A stretch of DNA of 58,917 bases from Simkaniaceae bacterium (GTDB lineage Bacteria > Chlamydiota > Chlamydiia > Chlamydiales > JACRBE01), in assembly GCA_022763045.1 (NCBI GenBank), contig JALEGI010000018.1, positions 1 through 58,917 on the forward strand, in the 5' to 3' direction. The notes below the pieces were generated by a model. That model saw nothing but the letters and a program-made list of their open reading frames with translations, did not search any database and was not told where the DNA came from. Position numbers and translations under genes: made by a program. Below are positions 9,003 through 16,900 of the stretch, one piece after another (positions within the stretch are counted from its first letter, which is position 1; every line of letters begins with the position of its first letter).

Positions 9003-10649
9003 ATGACAAGGAATGTCGGTGAGGCAGGACAGGTTGTCCCCACTCCAGATGAGCCGCAGAAGAAAAAGGACGTCGATACTGAGTCTTGGGAAAAGGCGAA
9101 AAAGCGTGTCGAGGACAAGGGCGAGGCTGAGGAGAAAAAGGGACGCAAACGCTCGAAGAAAGAGACTGGCGCTGAGCTAGAAGAGCAAGAGTCTCAGGTC
9201 ATGGACGGCCCTCAAAATGCGGCTAATGTCTCTGCATGGCAGCAGGCGATGGGAATCGCTCCTGAAGAGGACGACTCTGTCAAAGGCACGGGCGCCTCAA
9301 CAGGTCGCCTCGGCGCCGCGCGCAATGTCGATGCCTCTAAGATGAAGGCAGGCTCGACAGTCGAGGCCGACGATTCGGTCAACATCAATGTCAATGAAGA
9401 GGAGCCTCTCGAAGAGTCGAGCGCTCCACCGACAGAGCCCGAGCCTGAACTCGAGAGTGAAACGCCCTCGACGCCTCCACCTCCTCCTCCACCAACAGAA
9501 GAGCCACCAGAGGCGCTACCCCCTCCTCCTGAGGAGGCGCCGGCACAACCTGAGCCAGAAGCTCAAGAGCAGCCACCTCAGACTCCAACTCCCCAGGGAG
9601 CAGAGGAGAGCTTTTCTTACTCAAGCGAAAGTGAAGAGGAGCCGAATGCTCCGCAGCAGGGGCAAGAGCCGCATGAAACAAAAGGGAGCGATGAACCAAA
9701 GAAGGGAGATGAGAAGAAGGGCCCTCACGAGCAGCACGGTGAGATGAAGGCGCCTCCTGGCTTGGAGCCGGAGAAGCCACACGAGGGGATCGAGGAGCCT
9801 AAGAAGCTCCCAGAAGAGGAGTTGAAAAAGCCGCCTGAGCATGATGAGAAGCTCGCGCCTGGGATGGCGAAGGAGAGCCCCGACCACGAGACAAAGCATT
9901 TGGAAAAGCCTCTCCATGATGAGATAAAGCCGCCGGCTCATGACGCGCATCATGAGAGCAAGGAGGTGAAGCAAGAGGGCGAGACGGTAATTCCGAACGT
10001 GAAGCCTTCGGAAAAAAAGGAGCACAAAAGTGCCCCTGCTACGCCGCAAAGCCACGAGCTACAAGAGTTTGGAATTGAGGTAGTAACCAAGGGTGAGCAC
10101 GATAAGCGCGATCAGCACCACGAGCATCATGAGAGTCCGGAGCAGAAGGTGGAGGGCGCTGAGCAAACGATGACGCCACAATCTCCAATGCAACCGATTC
10201 CGGGCGCGCTTCCAGCTCAGGAAGTGGAAAAGGCGCCCCCTTTGATGCGCCTGCACCCTGAGGCGCTACATTTGGTCGAGAAGATGATGAAGCAGATCAC
10301 GATCGAGTCGCTTAAAGGGGTGACAAAGACGACTGTTGAGGTGAGTATGCCGGGATCAAAGCTCGATGGAACGAAGATTGTCTTCGAGCGATTTGAAACG
10401 GCGCCGGGCACTTTCCACATTCAACTCTTTTCAACTCCGCAAGGTCAAGAGCTGATTAACCAAAATTACGACTCTCTTTTAGAAACAATGCAGACGTTTA
10501 AAGGCAATTTCGATTATAATATGCAAAGACCGGTACTGCTCACTGAATATCACGCGGTTTCTCGCAAGGGCGATGATGAGGGTGGCGGCGGCGGCGGTCA
10601 ACAACATGACGACGACGATCAGCAGCAAAAAGGGAAGAAGAAACGATGA
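9003..10649 (+). CDS. sctP: T3SS needle-length/substrate-switch protein SctP (CdsP)-like, long form
   Basis: SctP proteins measure the needle and switch substrate specificity. This 548-aa protein has a long disordered region rich in Pro, Glu, Lys, Gln and His (about 1-420), a feature of ruler proteins. A compact C-terminal domain follows (about 420-520) with the FliK/T3S4-like pattern, including GSKLDGTKIVFERFETAPG and FHIQLFSTPQGQELI. The tail is Gly/Asp/Gln-rich. It is about twice the length of C. trachomatis CT671 (283 aa as I recall). It overlaps the next gene by 4 bp (ATGA), and that gene has a related C-terminal domain. Which of the two is the true SctP is undecided; both may act together. 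Confidence 0.7.
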   Translation: MTRNVGEAGQVVPTPDEPQKKKDVDTESWEKAKKRVEDKGEAEEKKGRKRSKKETGAELEEQESQVMDGPQNAANVSAWQQAMGIAPEEDDSVKGTGASTGRLGAARNVDASKMKAGSTVEADDSVNINVNEEEPLEESSAPPTEPEPELESETPSTPPPPPPPTEEPPEALPPPPEEAPAQPEPEAQEQPPQTPTPQGAEESFSYSSESEEEPNAPQQGQEPHETKGSDEPKKGDEKKGPHEQHGEMKAPPGLEPEKPHEGIEEPKKLPEEELKKPPEHDEKLAPGMAKESPDHETKHLEKPLHDEIKPPAHDAHHESKEVKQEGETVIPNVKPSEKKEHKSAPATPQSHELQEFGIEVVTKGEHDKRDQHHEHHESPEQKVEGAEQTMTPQSPMQPIPGALPAQEVEKAPPLMRLHPEALHLVEKMMKQITIESLKGVTKTTVEVSMPGSKLDGTKIVFERFETAPGTFHIQLFSTPQGQELINQNYDSLLETMQTFKGNFDYNMQRPVLLTEYHAVSRKGDDEGGGGGGQQHDDDDQQQKGKKKR

Positions 10650-11161
10650 CGAAAGTGGAAGTTCGGCTACCGAAAACAGAGACGACTCGCGCGCCTAAGA
10701 GCGAAAAAAAACCCAAGCGTCCCTTCTCCGACTACATGAAAGAAGAGATTCCTGCTGCACCGGGTCCATTTACTCTTTTCACACAAGATGTGCAGAGTTC
10801 ATCTGGGGTAGAAAAGGGTGTCCAATGCATCAATGAGGTTATTCTTGCCTGCTGCGAGAAGATGCGCTTTTGCAAGGTGAATGGGATTGGCACAATTGAG
10901 GTCGATTTCCACTCGCAGGTGGAGGGCTCCCCTCTTCAAGATTTGAGTTTCAAAATCGACTGCTACGATTCAGCGCCAACGAGTTGGCACATTGAGTTCA
11001 ATGGAGCTCCCCAGGCAATTGATTTTATTCGCGAAAATGTCAAGACGCTTGAGGCGGCGCTCACGCGCCACTTCGCAGGTGACATTGTGGAAACAACTTT
11101 AAACTACCGCAAGCCGCGCAAGGGGCGTGTGGTGGCAACAACAGATAAGAGAAAAAGATGA
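10646..11161 (+). CDS. Second SctP-like protein with FliK/T3S4-type domain
   Basis: This 171-aa protein has a short Lys/Pro-rich N-terminus and a domain (about 55-150) that lines up with the C-terminus of the preceding protein: a strand region (GTIEVDFHSQ, GSPLQDLSFKIDCYDSAP), then SWHIEFNGAPQAIDFIRENV matching FHIQLFSTPQGQELI of its neighbour. The two are therefore likely products of an old tandem duplication. It is translationally coupled on both sides: ATGA overlaps with the gene before and with sctQ after. In position it corresponds to the gene just before cdsQ in Chlamydia. It may be a partner or regulator of the ruler rather than a ruler itself, since it lacks a long flexible region. 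Confidence 0.6.
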   Translation: MTKVEVRLPKTETTRAPKSEKKPKRPFSDYMKEEIPAAPGPFTLFTQDVQSSSGVEKGVQCINEVILACCEKMRFCKVNGIGTIEVDFHSQVEGSPLQDLSFKIDCYDSAPTSWHIEFNGAPQAIDFIRENVKTLEAALTRHFAGDIVETTLNYRKPRKGRVVATTDKRKR

Positions 11162-12297
11162 GCGAGCACGCCCAGAGTTTAGTCAAAAAGTTAACGCACC
11201 TAATTGGCCCCTCAGAGAAGGTACCGATGTGGCAAGGTGTAGCGCAATTTCCCTGGGAAAACTTGGGCGCGAGCTTAGCGCGCGCACTCGAGGTCGATTC
11301 GGTGGTTGTGAGCTCGCGGTCAGCTGAGTGGAAAAAGGGTGAGACGCTTCTATCTGGAATGGGCGATCGACCAATCTCAACGGCAATTACCCTCTCCCCA
11401 ATCGATGCGCCGATTTTTTGGGTGATGCCAGCTGAAGATGCGAAGTTTTTTTCCCGCGTCAGTCAAGAGCAGCCGCATAGTTTCACCGATCCGCAGTTGC
11501 AGAAGACTTTTTACCGCTATTTAATGCTCGAGGCCCTACATGAAGCGGGCGGCTTGGGCCTTTTCCAGGAGCTGAGCCCAAAGTTAAGTGAAGAGATACT
11601 CACCAATGATGAGGCCTACTGCGTTGATGTGAACATCTCCCTTGGCGAGCAATCGATTTGGGGACGTCTCATTTGCCCTGGCAACTTCCACTCCGAGTTT
11701 AGCGCCCACCAAGCGGCGCGTCCGGCAAAGCCTGTCGATCTCTCTCAAATGAAAGATCGTGAAATGACCCTTTCGCTCGTTGCTGGTGAGACAGCTCTTA
11801 GCTACAATGAGTGGAGTCAGCTCAACGTTGGCGACTTTCTCCTGCTCGATCGCGCCCACTACCACCCCCGCGAGAAAAAGGGGTGCTGCCACATGAAACT
11901 TGGCAGCGAGGATCTATTTTTAATTAAGTTCAAAGACGATCACTTGAAGGTGTTTGACTACCTTTATGTGAGTGAGGAGAGAATTATGGATGAAGAGGAA
12001 AATTTCGAGATGCCACTTGATGAGGCCGAGATGCCTGAAGAGGAGCCAATAGCTGAGGCGTCTGCCCCCGAGGTTGTTGTCAATCCAAGTGAGGTGCCAC
12101 TCAATATTACTGTTGAGGTAGGACGTTTGCAGATGACACTCGATGAGCTGATGCAACTAAAGCCTGGTAATACGCTTCCTCTCAATATTCGCCCAGAAGA
12201 TGGCGTCCAACTCAAATTAAATGGCAAAACGGTTGGCAAGGGTGAGCTCTATCAGCTCGGTGATGCAATCGGTGTCAAAATTTCAGAGCTTGCCTAA
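11158..12297 (+). CDS. sctQ: T3SS cytoplasmic ring (sorting platform) protein SctQ (CdsQ)
   Basis: SctQ forms the pods of the sorting platform that select substrates and recruit the ATPase. The 379-aa protein has a divergent N-terminal domain, a first SPOA-like region (about 195-265, around LSYNEWSQLNVGDFLLLDRA), an acidic linker (about 275-305, EEENFEMPLDEAEMPEEEP) and a clear C-terminal SPOA domain (about 308-379, LNITVEVGRLQMTLDELMQL, then LPLNIRPEDGVQLKLNGKTV). The start overlaps the preceding stop (ATGA), and TAATG joins its stop to the kinase gene. An internal in-frame start at 11986 is listed separately. Confidence 0.93.
   Translation: MSEHAQSLVKKLTHLIGPSEKVPMWQGVAQFPWENLGASLARALEVDSVVVSSRSAEWKKGETLLSGMGDRPISTAITLSPIDAPIFWVMPAEDAKFFSRVSQEQPHSFTDPQLQKTFYRYLMLEALHEAGGLGLFQELSPKLSEEILTNDEAYCVDVNISLGEQSIWGRLICPGNFHSEFSAHQAARPAKPVDLSQMKDREMTLSLVAGETALSYNEWSQLNVGDFLLLDRAHYHPREKKGCCHMKLGSEDLFLIKFKDDHLKVFDYLYVSEERIMDEEENFEMPLDEAEMPEEEPIAEASAPEVVVNPSEVPLNITVEVGRLQMTLDELMQLKPGNTLPLNIRPEDGVQLKLNGKTVGKGELYQLGDAIGVKISELA
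11971..11988 (+). promoter_or_regulatory. Internal ribosome binding site and start inside sctQ
   Basis: GAGGAGAG (11974-11981) stands 4 bp before ATG (11986-11988), which is in frame with sctQ and would start at its Met277. The product would be a 103-residue protein holding the acidic linker and the C-terminal SPOA domain. Internal initiation giving a short SctQ-C is known in Yersinia, Salmonella and Shigella sctQ genes. Its presence here is inferred from the sequence. The purine-rich string also encodes ordinary Glu/Arg codons, so chance is possible. Confidence 0.5.
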
Positions 12298-13898
12298 TGG
12301 ATAACAAGGACTTTTATCTCCAATCGACTGTCACGCGCTTCACTGAAGAGGTAAGCGCCGAGCGGCCGTTACCTGAGAAAATTGGCCCCTACAAGATCGA
12401 ATCGATTCTCTCAAGTGGTGGAATGAGTCTCCTTTACTTGGGAAAAGATCCCGAATCGGGCGCACTTCTTGCGATTAAAGTCCTCTCCCCAAAGTATATC
12501 TCCAATCAGGTCATGATCGATCAGTTTTTGAAAGAGGCTGAGATCATTGCGCTCACAGACCATCCCAACATTATTAAGCTCTTTGGACAAGGTGAGTGGG
12601 AAAATGGTCTCTACATTGCGATGGAGTTCATTCAGGGAATTTCGCTGCGCCAATTTATTGTGCAGCACTCGCTCTCGCTCAAGCGCTCACTTGATGTGAT
12701 TTTACAGGTCTCATACGCCCTTTTACACCTGCATACGCACGGTGTGATTCACCGCGATTTGAAGCCCGAAAATATTTTGATCACAGAATCAGGTCAGGTA
12801 AAGGTGATCGACTTTGGCATTGCTCAGGTCACAGCTGAGCCGGCAAAGGGTGGTGAGGGGCATTTTGTCGGCACGCCAAGCTACATGAGCCCTGAGCAAA
12901 AATTCAATCCGGCGCAGGCCTCGTACGCCTCAGATATCTTTTCACTCGGTGTGATTGCCTACGAGCTGATTTTAGGAAAGCTCTCGTTTGGACATGTGCA
13001 GCTCAATCTGCTGCCAAAAAATTTGCGCCCAATTATCAGCAAAGCGCTTAAATCCAATCCCGATGAGAGATTTAATGATATTGTCGACTTCATCACAGAG
13101 ATTTCTCTCTACTTAAAGTCCAATAGTCGCAACGCCGATAGCTCAAGCGAAGATGAACTCAAAGAGGTGTATGAGCAGCTTGGCCAGTCGCTCAAAACGC
13201 TACTGCCAATTGAGGTGCCCAAGTGGGCAGATATCGACGTTGGCATGGCGCGCGTGCAAGGGGGCTTTGCATTTGGCGTATTCTACGACTTTGTTCGCCT
13301 TCCCAATCGCGATGCGATTATTTTTATGGCAGAAACGACCTCTGAGGAGATTGACAGCGCTGTTTACATCGCCTATCTCAAGGGATTAATTCGCATGTCT
13401 CTGCATGAGATTATGACCAGTGCGAAAAAATTTAACCTGACTGAGTTTATCACAAAACTCAATCAAAAGCTCGCTGACGATAGCTCTCCCGCCACTTACC
13501 GCATGAGCACACTGCACATCGATATGACTCTCGAGCAGTTTTCCTTCCTCTCGTGTGGTTTTCACGGTGTTTGGCACTACTCACTCGGCGCACATGCCCC
13601 TCGCGTGATCATGAATCACCACCAACCTCTTGGAAAAGATCGCAATGCAGAATTTTTCGAAACGCAAGATAATTTCTATCAAGGCGATTCAATTGCCATG
13701 CACTCTTTCAATGAGGATCGCCTCTCAAAAGAAGAGCACCAGCTCATAGAGGATGAGGCGAAAAAAATCATTCAAGATGCTCACGATCTATCCACAGCAT
13801 CTTGTGCCGATCTTCTCTTTAAAAAATTGAGCGAGATTGCACCAAGCCTTGTCAACAAGAGTCAAAAATTGACGATTGTTGCTCAAAGGATTGATTGA
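12297..13898 (+). CDS. pkn5: Ser/Thr protein kinase (Pkn5-like) with PP2C/SpoIIE-like C-terminal region
   Basis: The N-terminal ~260 residues form a Hanks-type kinase. They show a Gly-rich loop (LSSGGMSLLYLGK), Lys61 in AIKVL, HRDLKPEN near residue 152, DFG near 172 and GTPSYMSPEQ. All catalytic residues are present, so the kinase should be active. Residues about 300-480 resemble a SpoIIE/PP2C fold (AVYIAYLKGLIRMSL, then ITKLNQKLADD, a GFHGVWHYSLGAHAP segment and QPLG), but the Asp-Gly metal motifs are not recognisable, so it is probably a non-catalytic relic. No transmembrane helix is seen. It lies between sctQ and sctC like pkn5 (CT673) in Chlamydia. The FHA domains of SctD are plausible readers of its phosphorylation. 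Confidence 0.87.
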   Translation: MDNKDFYLQSTVTRFTEEVSAERPLPEKIGPYKIESILSSGGMSLLYLGKDPESGALLAIKVLSPKYISNQVMIDQFLKEAEIIALTDHPNIIKLFGQGEWENGLYIAMEFIQGISLRQFIVQHSLSLKRSLDVILQVSYALLHLHTHGVIHRDLKPENILITESGQVKVIDFGIAQVTAEPAKGGEGHFVGTPSYMSPEQKFNPAQASYASDIFSLGVIAYELILGKLSFGHVQLNLLPKNLRPIISKALKSNPDERFNDIVDFITEISLYLKSNSRNADSSSEDELKEVYEQLGQSLKTLLPIEVPKWADIDVGMARVQGGFAFGVFYDFVRLPNRDAIIFMAETTSEEIDSAVYIAYLKGLIRMSLHEIMTSAKKFNLTEFITKLNQKLADDSSPATYRMSTLHIDMTLEQFSFLSCGFHGVWHYSLGAHAPRVIMNHHQPLGKDRNAEFFETQDNFYQGDSIAMHSFNEDRLSKEEHQLIEDEAKKIIQDAHDLSTASCADLLFKKLSEIAPSLVNKSQKLTIVAQRID

Positions 13899-13966
13899 TA
13901 ATTCAAGTTATTGTTTAATACAAATTCATACGAATTCTTGTCTGACAAGACACTTGGGTTGACTGA

Positions 13967-16900
13967 ATGAAAAGGCACGTGCTCCGATTACTCGCTCTAA
14001 TTTTGCTGCTCGCATCTATGCAGGCGGCAGACTCTGCTCAAAGACCGATGCCGCAAATCATCGAACTGGATGAAAAAGCAGATGATGGCTACACCATCAA
14101 TTTCAGAAATGTTTCGATGAAAGAATTTTTGCACTTCATCAGTAAAATTGCGAATGTCAATTTTGTCTACAACGAAGATGAGGTGAATTTTAACATCACA
14201 TTCATCTCTGAAGAGCAGGCGAGTCTCTCAAACGTGATGGCCGCCTTCACCCAAATCTTGCAGATCAACAATCTCGACCTTGTTGAAGATGGCGATAATC
14301 TCATCATTCACAGCAATGGATCGATCAAACAAATCCCTACAGTCGTTTCAGAAGAGCTCCCCTTCACAGGTGACACCTTCCCGCCATATGTGACGCGCGT
14401 GTTTAACGTAATGAATTCCGATCCACAGCGCCTTGTCAACTTGATTCGCCCGATGCTCTCGACAAAATCGCTCGTCGAAGTTGTGCCCGATGCGCGCAAA
14501 TTTATCGTGACTGACAACACCTCAAATGTAAATCAAATCGCTCGCCTATTAGTGAGTATCGATGTTCCCGCGTTTGCCCTGGAGCTTGGCACCTTCCAAG
14601 CGGTCAATAATGATCCAGCAGAGCTCATTTCACTCGTCGATAAGATCATGAAGCCGCTCTCCGATGATGCACCTCTTGTGATGATCGAGCAGCCAAACAC
14701 GAACCTGATCTACATCATCTCGACTGACTATTTACTCGATCAAACGCAAATGCTTTTAAAAGAGCTCGACGGTAATGAGAAGGTGGGAAAAAATTTAAGC
14801 ACAGAAAATGTGCTCATCTACCATCTACAGTACAAAACTGCCAGTCAAGTGGAGACGGCACTCAAGCAAGTTGCCGACGATACGCAATCGATGGGCTTTC
14901 AGGCCTCCAGTCTGATCAAGACAATCGATGCGATGCGCTACCTCAAATCGACAAACTCGCTCATGTTCATCGGCGAGCCAAAAGATATCGAGCGCATCAA
15001 GGTAATGCTAAAAGAAATTGATGCCCTCTCCCAAGTCAATGCCGACCACGTGAAGGGAAGCTTTTTCATCTACACGCCAACACAACTGAGCCCCTCGGAT
15101 CTTGTGAAGCTTGTCAAAGAGACGGCGCAAGAATTTCAAGAGAGCGGTCTTGCTGACACCGATTTTATCGCCTGTCTTAACAGCGCAAAAGTGATGCCCG
15201 ATTCTAAGTCAGTCGCCTTCACAGGCTCTGCCTCCTCAATAAACGAGCTCAAAACGCTTTTGCCCTCCATTGATACCTACGGCGCGGGCGGCCCAAGTTC
15301 ATTTTTCGTCTACAAATTGCAAAAGGCCCCGGAAAACCAGATCAAAGCGACTCTCAAAGACTTCATTGCAGGTCTTGAGGCTAGCCCCAATCCCGATCAA
15401 GCGCTCATTGCAACGCTCAAGTCAATGAAGTGGGAAAAAGAGACCAATTCAATTATTTTTACAGGCCCTGTCGACACCCTCAAGCAAGTGAAAGAGTTGA
15501 TCCCAAGTCTCGATGTCTCTGGAGCGCGCGCGAAAAGCGCCTTTTATCTCTATCAGGTGAAGGATGAGTCCCCTGCTGTGTTGCAGCGCTCGATTGAGCA
15601 ATTTGTCACAAATTTAAAGGCGGCAAAAAATCCCGATCAAGAGCTCATTTCAGCTTTGCAATCGATGAAATACGACTCTAAGTCGCAGTCGATGATGTTC
15701 ACAGGCAGTGAAAGCGCAATTGCTGAAGTGAAAGAGATCATGCCGACTCTCGACAACCCCCTTGGGGCCGATGAGAAGACCGACTTTTTTATGTACACGC
15801 CCAAAAATGTTCAAGCAGAAGATCTCGCAAAAAACATCAAAGACCTCGCACAGTCGCTCTCAAAGTCTGGCCTTGAAGATCCCAGCCTAATATCATCGCT
15901 CGAATCGGTGCGCTACATACCCTCTTCACACAACCTTGTTTTCACTGGCAAGGGAGCGGTGATTCCCCGTGTGAAAGAGATTGTCGCCTCAATGGATGGT
16001 GGCGACTCGGGAACGGCTATCTCCAAAGGTCTGCTTATTTTTACACCAAAATATGCGACAAAAGAGCAAGTTGAAACGGCACTCAATCGCCTTGTAGCAG
16101 ACTCACCGAGCAACTCCCCTGAGCGCAAGGTGGTCGACAACATGACCTATCTTGCCCACTCCCACTCCTTTATTTTCCGCGGCTCAAATTCGGCTCTCAA
16201 GACGATTAAAGAGGTCCTCGATGCGACAGATATCCCAGGGCGCTCAAGCGATGGAAAAACCTACTCTGTCTACAAGCTCAAGTACATGCCAGGCGATCTC
16301 ATCCTGCGCGATCTAGACCGCATGGCGCGCAACCTTAAATCGTCTGGAGTGAAAGAGCAGAATCTGGTGAAGACCATTCAAAATATCGAATGGGTCAAGT
16401 CGACAAACTCGCTCTTTATCACTGGGAATAAGAGTGACATTACAAAAATTCAAGAGCTCATCTCGGAATTCGATGTCCCCTCAGGTGATGGACAGCAGGC
16501 CCCATCGGCTTCAAGTTTTTACATCTACAAGCCGAAATACATGTCAGCCCAAGAGCTGCAAGCCTCACTCCAATCGATTGAAGAGGACTTTGAAAAGTCG
16601 GGTCTTGCCGATGAGCAGTTTATGAAAACGCTCTCCTCAATGCGCTACGCTCAAGCAACCCAATCGCTCATCTTCACCGGCACCGACCAATCGATCACAA
16701 AAGTGAAAGGACTCATCGCTGAAATCGACGTCGAGTCGAAGCAAAAAGCCCCGATCCAACACATTGGACAAACCACTTTCCTGATCTACAAAATCAAGTA
16801 CGCCTCTCCCTCATATCTACAAAACTCGCTCAAGCAGATGGCAAACGATCTTGAAGAGAACAAAGGGACAAATAAAGACCTCATTCACGCCCTGCGCACC

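Noticed and set aside
9391-10055. Several ORFs over 100 codons on both strands inside sctP
   Set aside because: They come from biased Pro/Glu/Lys codons of the disordered region and show no protein-like pattern.
10580-10660. Frameshift splitting one sctP gene into two
   Set aside because: Each part has its own complete C-terminal domain and the second has a normal coupled start (ATGA).
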